Source: an uncultured Rhodospirillales bacterium (GTDB lineage Bacteria; Pseudomonadota; Alphaproteobacteria; Kiloniellales; Kiloniellaceae). Taken from it: 64,000 nt of DNA. Positions within the stretch are counted from its first letter, which is position 1, and each line of letters opens with the position of its first letter. The notes under the pieces are model-generated. The model ran no database searches, was not told the origin of the DNA, and saw only the letters and a program-made list of their open reading frames with translations. The stretch lies in contig CAJXUS010000006.1 of NCBI GenBank assembly GCA_913060675.1, forward strand, positions 1 to 64,000, given 5' to 3'. Both the position numbers and the translations under genes were made by a program. Below, one piece after another: positions 46,059-55,145 of the stretch.

Positions 46059-46931
46059 ATGATAAATATTCAAACCGATTTACTGCGAACCTTTTCGATA
46101 GTAAATGATCTCGGGAACATCACCCGGGCTGCAGAAGTCTTGGGGCGATCTCAACCAGCTATTAGCTTACAGCTGAAAAGGTTAGAAGACCTACTCGAAG
46201 TTCCTCTCTTAAGCCGCACCGGACGAAAGATAGAGTTGACGGAAGAGGGTGAAATCCTCCGAGATTATGCCCGGCAAATCCTGGCTTTAAACGATGAGGC
46301 GATCTCTCGTTTGAAATCACCAAAAATAGGGGGAGTGGTCCGAGTTGGCCTCCCTAACGATTTTGCGGTTTCGCTACTGCCAACGATTTTGGGTGGTTTT
46401 GCCAGTGCCCATGAAGGGATCACACTTGAGGTTAACTGCGGCATCAGCAGAGATCTTATACAGGGTATTGATAGCAATGAATATGATGTGGTCATTGCCC
46501 TTTGTGGAGAAGAAAAATCTCCTTCGCTCGCAAAAACATGGTCAGATCGTTTGGCGTGGGTAAGTAATGGTGATGAGAAAATCCTTCAAGAGGAAACTTT
46601 GCCGTTAATCGTCTATCCACAAGGCTGCCTCTATCGCCAAAGGACAGTGCAAGCTTTGAATCGGGCCGGGAAAAAGTGGCGCGTGGCTTACAGCAGTCCA
46701 AGCCAGTCAGGAATTGAGGCCGCGGTAAAAGCAGGACTGGGCTTAACAGTTTTGTCTGAGAAAACGGTACCGGACAGTTTAAGGGTTGTGGCAGCTGAAA
46801 GTGGATATCCTGGTTTGGCGGATGTCGAGGTTGGCCTGTTTTATCGGCAGGGGAATCTAAGCGAGGCAGGACTCCGTTTGGTAAATTATATCACGGCTTC
46901 TATGGATGATATTCACTTAGAAAATCAATAG
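46059..46931 (+). CDS. LysR family transcriptional regulator
   Basis: A regulator of about 290 residues with the winged helix at the start (LGNITRAAEVLGRSQPAISLQLKRLEDLL, shown in part as LGNITRAAEVLGRSQPA) and an effector domain including GLPNDFAVSLLPTILGGF. ATG 46059 gives family-typical spacing; ATG 46017 and 45996 are in frame. It is separated from creatinase by a terminator and lies before acetoacetyl-CoA synthetase, so it may control either; neither arrangement is divergent. Confidence 0.92.
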   Translation: MINIQTDLLRTFSIVNDLGNITRAAEVLGRSQPAISLQLKRLEDLLEVPLLSRTGRKIELTEEGEILRDYARQILALNDEAISRLKSPKIGGVVRVGLPNDFAVSLLPTILGGFASAHEGITLEVNCGISRDLIQGIDSNEYDVVIALCGEEKSPSLAKTWSDRLAWVSNGDEKILQEETLPLIVYPQGCLYRQRTVQALNRAGKKWRVAYSSPSQSGIEAAVKAGLGLTVLSEKTVPDSLRVVAAESGYPGLADVEVGLFYRQGNLSEAGLRLVNYITASMDDIHLENQ

Positions 46932-47057
46932 CTTTACCTCTGCTTGATTGCATTGTTGTCGAGTGACTTGACGGCTGGTGTGCGGTGCAGCATAAATATC
47001 AGCTAAAATTAAAATGTTGGCGACAAAACAAAAAAATATCAGGGAGCGATAGGCATC

Positions 47058-49025
47058 ATGACTTCTGTGGCAAAACCACTATGGACACCAAGTGAAGACC
47101 GCGTGAAAAATGCGGTCGTCACAGATTTTATGACTTGGCTTGAGACTCAAGGCAGAGCTTCGGTAACAGACTTTGCCTCTTTGCATCAATGGTCCGTTGA
47201 TAATATTGCTGATTTTTGGTCTGCTGCTTGGGATTATATTGAAATTCCTGGCCACAAAGGCGATCATGTCTATACACGAGACGACACTGATATTAAGGCC
47301 AGTAAGTGGTTTTCTGATGCCAAAATCAATTTTGCAGAAAATCTCCTGCGTTATCGTGGAGAGCAAGAAGCAATTGTCTTTTGGGGAGAAAGGGGCCGTC
47401 AAAGATCCCTCTCCAGAGATGAGCTTTACAATGAAGTTTCCCGTTTATCTCAGGCCCTAAAAGCACAAGGCGTAGAGCCTGGTGACCGCGTTGCGGGATT
47501 GATGCCTAATATGCCTGAAGCAATCGTAGCTATGCTTGCGACGACAGCCATTGGCGCGGTCTGGTCCTCAGCCTCACCAGATTTTGGTGTGCAGGGCATA
47601 CTTGACCGCTTTGGTCAGATCGAACCAAAAGTTCTTATCGCACCAGACAGCTATGACTATAACCTGAAAAACCATGATGTTCTCGGCAAGGTACGGGAAG
47701 TTGCTGATCAAATCGCATCAATCGAGAAGGTTGTTGTGCTTTCTTGGTCAGGGGATCCCCTTGATCTTGGTGAGATAAATAAAGCGGTGGATATGCGTGA
47801 TTTTATTGCGCCTATTGAAGCCAAGGAAATTGAGTACGTCCGTCAGGGGTTTGATCATCCGCTTTATATCATGTTCTCTTCAGGAACGACGGGTGCGCCT
47901 AAGTGTATCGTCCACCGGGTCGGTGGTGCCTTGATGAAGCAAGTGGTTGAGCACAAATTTCATGGCGACTTGAAGGAAGAAGACCGCCTGTTCTATTTCA
48001 CGACCTGTGGCTGGATGATGTGGAACTGGTTTGCGGCAGGACTTGCTTGTGGTGCCACCCTGATTTGTTATGACGGGTCTCCTTTTGCGGGCAGTCCAAC
48101 CATTCTCTTTGATCTCGCAGAACAAGAAAAAGTTACACATTTCGGAACTTCGCCAAAGTATTTAGATACGCTCAAAAAGGCAGGTGAAAGACCGATTGAG
48201 AATTATAAGCTTCCACACCTTAGAGCAATTTTCTCTACTGGATCTCCCTTATTACCGGAAGGTTTTGACTTTGTTTACAGCTATGTGAAACAAGATGTGC
48301 AACTCGCCTCCATTGCAGGTGGCACAGATATTCTGGGCTGTTTCATGCTGGGTAATCCAATTGGTCCGGTTTATCGAGGTGAAATCCAGACTCCTGCCCT
48401 CGGATGTGCGGTTTCGGCTTTTGATGATACGGGCAAGCCAGTTTCTAATGACCGTGGAGAGCTTGTTTGCACAGAGCCTTTCCCTTCAATGCCTTTGTGT
48501 TTTTGGGGCGATGATGACGGCTCTCGCTATCACAAGGCCTATTTTGCTCGTTTTAATAACATCTGGACCCACGGTGACTTTCTGGAAGTCACTGAAAACG
48601 GGGGTTTGATTATTCATGGCCGTTCAGATGCCACGCTTAATCCCGGTGGAGTTCGCATTGGTACTGCCGAGATTTATCGTCAGGTCGAAACTCTTGATGA
48701 AGTTCGAGAGGCTATTGTCGTTGGTCAAAATTGGGATGGCGATGTTCGTGTGGTGCTTTGTGTCATTCTTCAAGACGGTGTTGAAAGTTTGAGCGACGAG
48801 TTGATCAAAAAAATCAAAACCCGTATTCGTACGGGCTGTACACCACGTCATGTTCCGGCAAAAGTCGTTGCTGTAACTGATATTCCAAGAACGCGTTCGG
48901 GTAAAATTACGGAACTTGCTGTCCGCGATATTATCAATGGACGTGAGGTTGGCAATAAAGAGGCTTTGGCAAACCCAGAAGCCTTGGACCTTTATAGTGA
49001 TATACCCACTCTTCAAGAGGATTAA
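47058..49025 (+). CDS. Acetoacetyl-CoA synthetase
   Basis: A 655-residue AMP-forming ligase that converts acetoacetate to acetoacetyl-CoA, linking ketone bodies and polyhydroxybutyrate turnover to acetyl-CoA. The family-specific start LWTPSEDRVKNAVVTDFMTWL (shown in part), FSSGTTGAPKCIVHRVGG, TTCGWMMWNWFAAGL and RTRSGKITELAVRDII are present. Length matches AacS. GGAG lies upstream of the ATG. It ends in a strong inverted repeat and converges on the MOSC-reductase gene. Confidence 0.96.
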   Translation: MTSVAKPLWTPSEDRVKNAVVTDFMTWLETQGRASVTDFASLHQWSVDNIADFWSAAWDYIEIPGHKGDHVYTRDDTDIKASKWFSDAKINFAENLLRYRGEQEAIVFWGERGRQRSLSRDELYNEVSRLSQALKAQGVEPGDRVAGLMPNMPEAIVAMLATTAIGAVWSSASPDFGVQGILDRFGQIEPKVLIAPDSYDYNLKNHDVLGKVREVADQIASIEKVVVLSWSGDPLDLGEINKAVDMRDFIAPIEAKEIEYVRQGFDHPLYIMFSSGTTGAPKCIVHRVGGALMKQVVEHKFHGDLKEEDRLFYFTTCGWMMWNWFAAGLACGATLICYDGSPFAGSPTILFDLAEQEKVTHFGTSPKYLDTLKKAGERPIENYKLPHLRAIFSTGSPLLPEGFDFVYSYVKQDVQLASIAGGTDILGCFMLGNPIGPVYRGEIQTPALGCAVSAFDDTGKPVSNDRGELVCTEPFPSMPLCFWGDDDGSRYHKAYFARFNNIWTHGDFLEVTENGGLIIHGRSDATLNPGGVRIGTAEIYRQVETLDEVREAIVVGQNWDGDVRVVLCVILQDGVESLSDELIKKIKTRIRTGCTPRHVPAKVVAVTDIPRTRSGKITELAVRDIINGREVGNKEALANPEALDLYSDIPTLQED

Positions 49026-49069
49026 GGTCTCTAAGAGGGCTTAATTTTCAAAAACATTTGAGATAAGAG

Positions 49070-49114
49070 AGCCTATTCTTTCGCAGTGTTGTCTCGAAAG
49101 AATAGGCTTTAATC
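49070..49114. terminator. Strong hairpin between convergent genes
   Basis: AGCCTATTCTTTCG (49070-49083) and CGAAAGAATAGGCT (49095-49108) form a perfect 14-base stem, followed rightward by TTAATCTT. It lies between the acetoacetyl-CoA synthetase and MOSC-reductase genes and probably serves both. Confidence 0.8.
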
Positions 49115-49119
49115 TTGAG

Positions 49120-51033
49120 TTAAAGGTCGACTACGAGGTCTGATTTAGCATAGCTACAACAGGGAAGAAAACGCCCATCTGTACTGTCCTCATCAGATAA
49201 TCCCATCGCGTTTGAGGCCTGAATATCACCGCTTTTGATATCACTTTTGCAAGTACCACAAATTCCTGCACGACAGCTGTAAGATACTTCAATACCAGCG
49301 GCTTCTGCAGCGTCGAGGACTGTTTGGTTGCCTCTGATTTCGGCAGTTATCCCAGATTCTGCAAAGACTATGTTGTAGGAGGCACTAGATGCATCGTCAG
49401 GTAAGGGAAGCGGTTCGATCGAGAAGCTTTCTTGATTATACTTATCCTTTGGAAGCCCGAGGCCAAACAATAGTTCTTTTGTTGCACTCATATAACCGTC
49501 GGGCCCACAGACAAAGACCTCTCTTTCCAAGAGATCAGGGCATATTTTTTTAATTATCTCGGAAGAAAGTCGACCTTCAAACCCTTGTCCATCAGCTGTC
49601 GAAGTCGGAGAGCCTTTTGAGGTGTTGTAAGAAAGGTGTAAATCCGGAAGTTGGTGTGCCAAAAGGCTGAGCTCTTGCCAGGCGATTAAATCAACGGGTG
49701 TTTGTGCTGAATGATGGAAACAAACATCGTAATTTAAACCGATGTCAGCCATGAACCTGGTCATAGAGAGCATTGGCGTAATGCCAGATCCACCGGAGAT
49801 CATGAGAAGCTTCCGGTTTTGCTTTTCCTGGAGATGGAAAACACCAGAGGGACCACTGGCCTCTAGACTGGACCCAACTGTTACATGATCGTGTAGCCAG
49901 TTTGACACTGTCCCACCTGATACTCGTTTAACCGTAACGCTCAGAAGGTCAGGTCGAGAAGGACTTGACGAAATCGTATAACAGCGGCTAACGGTGGTAC
50001 CATTGATCGGCACATAAAGAGTTAGAAACTGCCCTGGTTTGTAGTCAAATCTCTGTACAGGGTCAGCTGTAAATTTAAAAGTTTTGACGTCAGGCGTTTC
50101 ATCAATCACTTGAACGCAACGTAACAATACCGGGGTCTTGTTAAAGTTGCTTGAAGCCTTTGGAGATAAATGGTTTGAAAGGCGACTTGACTGCGGTTGC
50201 CAATTATCAATGTAAACTGGCTTGCTCTTGGTCTTAAGGACTTCTACGGGGTCGCCAATCCGAACAGTCCCGGTATCAATCGGGATCATGTTTTCGCCAA
50301 ACATGACGTTATTACTGTCGACCTCTTTTCTAAACCTTGTTAATGTTTTCAAGGGCTCAATGACTTTATCTGCAACATGTGCGTAAGGATCGACAGTTGT
50401 AAATACACAGCGGGCACAAGGAGCTGGCAGCTCAAACCTGACATCACCAATGCGTATTTGGGACCAACCATCTTCTTCGAAAGGACTGGTGCCTGAGATG
50501 GTAATGTTGGGGCGGAAGTTGGCCATGGCTACTGGGGCAAGAAGGCGGTTATTGAGTTCTGTTAAAGAGCCGTCACCGATTAACAGGAGCGGAAAACCGT
50601 CTGCAAAACTGACATCATTCTCGGGATGCTGTTTGACAAACCTTTCAGAGCGATCACCAAAGTACAACAGCTTTAGGGGCTCACCAAGTAGCTCACTAAT
50701 CCAAGTATCAGCAGTCTGACCACATTCCTGACCTATCATATTGGTACCCCAAACGCAGGTATCGAGATACTGATCATGAAAATCAGTGGGATTGAGGGTT
50801 AGATCTGATACGTCTTCATGGGAGAGCGTGATTAATTGCACGCGATATTGGCAAGTAATGGCGGTAATTTTGGGGTGGGTACGACCGGTAACGAAAGTGC
50901 CGTCGGGCTTGGTAATAAGATAGCGACGATCCCCTGCGAGGCCAGATGTCAGTATGGATGCTTGAGGCATCGAAATTCCAGCAGTCGACTTTATTGGGTA
51001 TATGAGAAGGTCTCTTACAACTGCTGCTGACAT
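49120..51033 (-). CDS. MOSC-ferredoxin reductase-[2Fe-2S] ferredoxin fusion
   Basis: A 637-residue protein made of an N-terminal beta-barrel and MOSC molybdenum-cofactor domain (about 1-265; APCARCVFTTVDP carries the Mo-binding cysteine region), an FAD/NAD(P) reductase (about 300-520; RCYTISSSPSRPD, GGSGITPMLSM, FVCGPDGYM) and a C-terminal 2Fe-2S domain (CRAGICGTCKSDI, then FLPCC). By analogy with YcbX and eukaryotic mARC it would reduce N-hydroxylated compounds. Here the electron chain is in one polypeptide. It stands alone; promoter side faces an arginase-like gene about 195 bases away. Confidence 0.88.
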   Translation of the reverse strand: MSAAVVRDLLIYPIKSTAGISMPQASILTSGLAGDRRYLITKPDGTFVTGRTHPKITAITCQYRVQLITLSHEDVSDLTLNPTDFHDQYLDTCVWGTNMIGQECGQTADTWISELLGEPLKLLYFGDRSERFVKQHPENDVSFADGFPLLLIGDGSLTELNNRLLAPVAMANFRPNITISGTSPFEEDGWSQIRIGDVRFELPAPCARCVFTTVDPYAHVADKVIEPLKTLTRFRKEVDSNNVMFGENMIPIDTGTVRIGDPVEVLKTKSKPVYIDNWQPQSSRLSNHLSPKASSNFNKTPVLLRCVQVIDETPDVKTFKFTADPVQRFDYKPGQFLTLYVPINGTTVSRCYTISSSPSRPDLLSVTVKRVSGGTVSNWLHDHVTVGSSLEASGPSGVFHLQEKQNRKLLMISGGSGITPMLSMTRFMADIGLNYDVCFHHSAQTPVDLIAWQELSLLAHQLPDLHLSYNTSKGSPTSTADGQGFEGRLSSEIIKKICPDLLEREVFVCGPDGYMSATKELLFGLGLPKDKYNQESFSIEPLPLPDDASSASYNIVFAESGITAEIRGNQTVLDAAEAAGIEVSYSCRAGICGTCKSDIKSGDIQASNAMGLSDEDSTDGRFLPCCSYAKSDLVVDL

Positions 51034-51228
51034 TTTAGGCCTCGTTATTTAAAATTTTTTATATGAAATCAAGTAATATCACTGGGCAAAGGATAGTCAT
51101 ATTGTTAGCAGTGAACAGAACCGATTTAAGAAATCTTAATTTCAGAAATTATTGATGGTTTACCGATTTTGATCTGATGCAAAAAGGATGTTTTGTATGG
51201 AATTCCCCGGAAGGTGGATTTTGTATCG

Positions 51229-52149
51229 TTACTCTTGGGCGATCAGGTGAAGAGCAAGTAACGCGACATTTGCGGCAAGGTGCGCTGACATGTTGGTATG
51301 ATCGTGAGGCGGGCAGACGGTGTTGATGTCCACGCCAACAATATTTAGCCCCGCGAGGCTTTTGAGCATAGACAGGCCTTCACGCGCGCTCGGTCCGCCC
51401 CAGGTCGGTTCGCAGACGCCGGGAACACAGGAAGCGTCAAAGAAGTCCATATCCCAGCAGAGATAAACCGGCCTGTTACCAAGTTTGTTTTTGATTTTCT
51501 TGATGACTTGGGTTGGTCCTTCATCAAACAATTGATCCATTGAAATGACACGATAACCAAGCTGCCCTGCAAATTCTGCCAAAGCGGGTTGTGAAGCCGG
51601 ACCTCTACAGCCAATGTGATAAGAGTTGCGTGTGTCCACCAGCTTTTCATGGGCTGCACAGGTAAAAGTTGTTGCTGTGTTGTATTGTTCATCTCGGATC
51701 GGATAGGCATCGCTGTGGGCATCAAAGTGCAGCACAACCAGATCATCATGGTGTTTTGCCATGGCGCGCATTTGCGGCAAGCTAACCATGCCGTCCCCGC
51801 CAAAGGTAATAGGAATCAGCCTTTTGCTTAGAACATGATCAATGGCCTGTTCAATTTTAGTGAAGGCATCATCCAATTTACCAGCCGTAAGGTCGAGATC
51901 ACCAAAGTCTGTCAGATTCAATTCTTCGATTGGATTGATATCCGAGTATCCAAAAATGTAGGGGTCAAGGATCTGGGATTGTTTGCGAATTGATTCGGGG
52001 CCATGGCGCGCTCCAATACGAATGGGATCAGTGCCACAGTCAAAAGGAAGGCCCATAATGACAGCCTGACTATTGTCGCTATCGCAGTAGTCATTAACGC
52101 CCATGAAGTTTTTCGATTTACGGGAAATTGAAGGGACTAGATCGGACAT
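51229..52149 (-). CDS. Arginase/agmatinase-fold protein with altered active site
   Basis: A 306-residue ureohydrolase-fold protein aligning along its length with E. coli agmatinase as I recall it. Retained: DAHSD (two Asp and one His ligands) and DMDFFD (two Asp ligands). Replaced: the metal His of GGDH is Gly (FGGDGMVSLP), the conserved catalytic His of DHGTMF is Thr (NTATTF), and the Glu of VEVAP is Thr (INTVCPP). It may be a non-catalytic partner or have changed chemistry. It is the last gene of a leftward operon after SRAP and DDAH genes (spacing 28 and 33 bases). Confidence 0.85.
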   Translation of the reverse strand: MSDLVPSISRKSKNFMGVNDYCDSDNSQAVIMGLPFDCGTDPIRIGARHGPESIRKQSQILDPYIFGYSDINPIEELNLTDFGDLDLTAGKLDDAFTKIEQAIDHVLSKRLIPITFGGDGMVSLPQMRAMAKHHDDLVVLHFDAHSDAYPIRDEQYNTATTFTCAAHEKLVDTRNSYHIGCRGPASQPALAEFAGQLGYRVISMDQLFDEGPTQVIKKIKNKLGNRPVYLCWDMDFFDASCVPGVCEPTWGGPSAREGLSMLKSLAGLNIVGVDINTVCPPHDHTNMSAHLAANVALLALHLIAQE

Positions 52150-52177
52150 TTATTCACTCACTTGGATAGAGGGCGCC

Positions 52178-52846
52178 TCAGAAAAGGTCGGTTTGTTGTG
52201 CTTGAGGTTCCAGACAGGTCGATCCTTCGTTTCGAGCATTGTTGACAAAAGAAGATACCGCTGTGGCTTTCAGACTGTTGATAGGTAGTGGGCGCAACAG
52301 ATCGTGCCCGCCTTTAAAGAGCCAGTTGTCGTAGTTTCTTTTTGACAAAATAACCGGCATTCGATGGTGAATATGACAGATGTCATGTGCGGCATCTGTC
52401 GTCAAAATTGCGCAGGACTGCACCTCGCTCCCGTCCGCGCCAAGCCAGTCATCCCAAATTCCTGCGAAGGCGAAGGGGGCATTGTCAGGCATAGATATAT
52501 AATAGCCCTGTTTACCTTGCCGCCCTGCTTGCCACTCGTAGAACCCGTTTGCCGGAATGAGGCAGCGACGCCCACGAAATGGACCTTTGAATGATGGTTT
52601 TTCATTCACGGTTTCGCTGCGCGCATTGTGCATTGGCTTGCTGAGATTTGGCTCTTTTACCCAATTGGGAATCAAACCCCAGCGATGAAGCGTAAAGTGT
52701 TTTTTTCCTTTGCCCGCTAAAACGACAACAGCAACGGGCTGAGTAGGGCAGATATTATAGCGTTCTTCCAGGTTTGGGCGTTCTGGGAAGCCCATTAAAC
52801 TGCTAAGTTCTGCAATAGGTGTCGTTAAAGCGAAGCGTCCACACAT
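52178..52846 (-). CDS. SOS response-associated peptidase (SRAP/YedK, HMCES-like)
   Basis: A 222-residue protein starting MCGRFALTT, whose Cys2 becomes the active nucleophile that links to abasic sites in single-stranded DNA. N and H residues in RYNICPTQP and HHRMPVIL and the FYEWQAG and CAILTTDA blocks complete the family pattern. It protects abasic sites at forks. Its place between DDAH and an arginase-like gene is unexpected and may be only an operon coincidence. Confidence 0.94.
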   Translation of the reverse strand: MCGRFALTTPIAELSSLMGFPERPNLEERYNICPTQPVAVVVLAGKGKKHFTLHRWGLIPNWVKEPNLSKPMHNARSETVNEKPSFKGPFRGRRCLIPANGFYEWQAGRQGKQGYYISMPDNAPFAFAGIWDDWLGADGSEVQSCAILTTDAAHDICHIHHRMPVILSKRNYDNWLFKGGHDLLRPLPINSLKATAVSSFVNNARNEGSTCLEPQAQQTDLF

Positions 52847-52879
52847 TTCAATTATGTTCTATATTCAAGGATTGGAACA

Positions 52880-53686
52880 TTATCCCTTAATTGGGTTGAA
52901 CCGAAGGGACATGCAAGAAGGCCCGCCATCAACAAGAGCAGCCTGTTGTGTGGGGATCAAAGTAACTTGATAGCCTTCATTTCGAAGTAGTTCTTCTGTT
53001 TTTGGAAAGCCTGCTGATAGAAGGACCGTATCGTTGACACAAATGGCGTTAGCGGCGGTTTCTTCACCCCGGGGAACTTCGATAACCTTCATGCCGGAAA
53101 AGCATTCTGCATTTGATAAGCGGTAGGTTGCCAGGACGGCGTTGGGCCCAATTAAGCCGCAATCTGTTTTGAAGTGAAGCACGCCCTCGGGTGTGTTGAT
53201 CGCTTTTGCTTCGTAGCCCCACTTGGCAATTTTTTTCTTTAGAGCATCAAATCCGGCTTGGTTTGTTCGCTCGGATAAGCCAACGAGTACAGCATTTTCA
53301 GTTACGAGAATGTCGCCACCATCGACATATCCTTCATCGTCCTCAATACGTTCGATATCTTCAAAATGCGAAAGGAGGAGTTGATGCATAACTTCTGCTT
53401 CGCCTGTTCTACTTGGCGCGCCAGGTCTAAGGATCACAGCGCCTTCTGGAAAACAAAGGGCGGCATCTTCAACAAAAACTGAATCTGGGAACTGTTCTAG
53501 AGGAGGGTAACTACTGACAGATACTCCCGCACTTTCGAGGGCGGCGATGTAGGATTTATGATCTTGGGCGAATTGATTGGCATCTGGTTCACCGCGATCA
53601 TCGGCTCTAAGGCCCATAGTAATACTTTTGCTTGGTTGGCGGACGATAGCTTTTGTGAAGCGGTGTGATAAACCAGTATTAGACAT
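52880..53686 (-). CDS. Dimethylarginine dimethylaminohydrolase (DDAH-like)
   Basis: A 268-residue member of the arginine deiminase superfamily that converts N-methylated arginines to citrulline plus methylamine or dimethylamine. FPDSVFVEDAAL, YVDGGDILV, LHFKTDC (catalytic His) and LVDGGPSCMSLRF (catalytic Cys near the C-terminus) are present. It is the first gene of a leftward unit with SRAP and an arginase-like gene. Arginine deiminase is less likely because of the short length and the DDAH pattern. Confidence 0.9.
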   Translation of the reverse strand: MSNTGLSHRFTKAIVRQPSKSITMGLRADDRGEPDANQFAQDHKSYIAALESAGVSVSSYPPLEQFPDSVFVEDAALCFPEGAVILRPGAPSRTGEAEVMHQLLLSHFEDIERIEDDEGYVDGGDILVTENAVLVGLSERTNQAGFDALKKKIAKWGYEAKAINTPEGVLHFKTDCGLIGPNAVLATYRLSNAECFSGMKVIEVPRGEETAANAICVNDTVLLSAGFPKTEELLRNEGYQVTLIPTQQAALVDGGPSCMSLRFNPIKG

Positions 53687-53959
53687 GTGAAGCCCCGAAA
53701 ATGGAAATATTATACTTTATTCGTTCATAGGCTAGTGCGGCATTTGCGTTGGGGCAATCAAATTACTCTACAATTTATTTTGGCCAATTTATTCAGGAAT
53801 CCCATTGCGATGTGAAGATGCAGAGTTTTCTTTCTCCCGTAGATGCACTATATCTGAGCGCTTGTGAGTAATTGTGGGCTTAAATTAGGTGTTCTTAGTA
53901 CCGCTGCGGCCTATCAAATTGCATTGTCATGAGCTTTTAGCAGTATTGGGTCCTAAATA

Positions 53960-54382
53960 ATGATCTTTGGCTTTTTTGGTCGTAAAAAAGAAATTCATAT
54001 GATCGATGATGGCCTCAGGCGATCAGGGGCGTATAGCTCATCCATACCTGATGCTGTTAAGCTTGCGCTCTATGGTTTGGCGAAAGATCGCGGGTTGCTG
54101 CAAAACAGTGCAGAGGAAACCCTGCATGATCTGGCTTGTTTTCTTACCTACTGTTTCTTAGGTACTGAAGACTTTGAAGGTGCCAATGGTACTGAATTGA
54201 ATGCTGAAATGTTACGTCGGTTGGAAATGACAAAAGTTTTTGATGAAAGTGTGGATGCAGACATTGTCTTACTTGCTTTACACGCAGGAATAGCTCACGA
54301 GACAACAGCTGGACGGTTTTCAATTGATGCAGACAATGAAGACCAAAATGATGTATCTTCTACGAAACAACGAAGTACATAA
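53960..54382 (+). CDS. Unknown 140-residue protein
   Basis: Starts MIFGFFGRKKEIHMIDDGLRR (shown in part), then helical, alanine- and leucine-rich segments (ETLHDLACFLTYCFLG and DADIVLLALHAGIAHETTAG) and an acidic/polar tail. It looks soluble. No family is recognised. A possible 48-residue membrane peptide begins 4 bases after its stop. Confidence 0.72.
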   Translation: MIFGFFGRKKEIHMIDDGLRRSGAYSSSIPDAVKLALYGLAKDRGLLQNSAEETLHDLACFLTYCFLGTEDFEGANGTELNAEMLRRLEMTKVFDESVDADIVLLALHAGIAHETTAGRFSIDADNEDQNDVSSTKQRST

Positions 54383-54385
54383 TCT

Positions 54386-54532
54386 ATGGCGCGCTTTGTT
54401 TATTACGCTATGTGGTTTTTTTTTATTCCCTTTATCTTGTTGTTGAACCTTCTTGAAGGAAACCGAACGATGCCGAGGAAGAGATCGACTTCTGTGAAGC
54501 GAAATAAAGAAATAACTCAGAAGAAAAATTAA
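54386..54532 (+). CDS. Possible 48-residue membrane peptide
   Basis: An ATG frame directly after the previous stop encodes a hydrophobic segment (about residues 4-25: FVYYAMWFFFIPFILLLNLL) and then a strongly basic tail (TMPRKRSTSVKRNKE). Coupled translation is plausible, but there is no independent ribosome site or homology; it may be chance. Confidence 0.35.
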   Translation: MARFVYYAMWFFFIPFILLLNLLEGNRTMPRKRSTSVKRNKEITQKKN

Positions 54533-54604
54533 ATATTTTTACTGCTCTTAAAGTAAGTTTTGCATAGTATGAGCGGGATGACTCAAGATTAAGGAAACAA
54601 GACA

Positions 54605-55132
54605 ATTAGTGAGGGATTTACAGAAGCTGAGCGTATCCGGTTTCACAACCTGTTGCAGGTTGCTGCACTAAGCCCTTACGAGGGTGAAAGAGATAACGCA
54701 CTGGCAGCGGCCAAGCGTATGGCTAAGAAACACGATATGACTTTAGAGGAAGCCGCTGAAGGTGGCCCTAAAGAGGAGGAGCCCAAACAAAAACCTCGGC
54801 CGGCGTCTTATAGTATGTCAGCAACAGAACGTGTTTTTGCAGGCTCCCTTCATCTCATGGATGGCCATCTTCGGGAAGAAAAAGCACGCCATGAAGCTGC
54901 ACTGAAAGCTGCTCATGAACGTGGTTTAGCTAAGGATGATAAGCCTCAAAAATCTTTGGCGAGCCCGAAAAAAATCCGAAGTAAAAAACCGCGTGGAATG
55001 CCACCAAAGATCCATGCTGCAGTACTGTTGCGAGAAACGGAATTATCCCTTCGAGAAATATCCAGTATAACTGGTCTCGATATCTACAAGATCACTGCGC
55101 TTAAATTGAAAAATCGCAAGCCTGCTGCCTAA
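54605..55132 (+). CDS. DUF2786-containing protein, apparent ATT start
   Basis: A 175-residue protein if started at ATT 54605, which has AAGGA at 54591-54595, 9 bases upstream. The DUF2786 pattern begins at TEAERIRFHNLLQVAA and continues DNALAAAKRMAKKHDMT, so starts at TTG 54653 or CTG 54650 would cut it. No ATG, GTG or TTG lies in frame before 54653; a stop is at 54590-54592. A basic linker (KIRSKKPRGMP) leads to a C-terminal HTH-like segment (LSLREISSITGLDIYKITALK). DNA binding is possible. Rare ATT starts are known for infC. Confidence 0.72.
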   Translation: MSEGFTEAERIRFHNLLQVAALSPYEGERDNALAAAKRMAKKHDMTLEEAAEGGPKEEEPKQKPRPASYSMSATERVFAGSLHLMDGHLREEKARHEAALKAAHERGLAKDDKPQKSLASPKKIRSKKPRGMPPKIHAAVLLRETELSLREISSITGLDIYKITALKLKNRKPAA

Positions 55133-55145
55133 AGATAAAAACATC

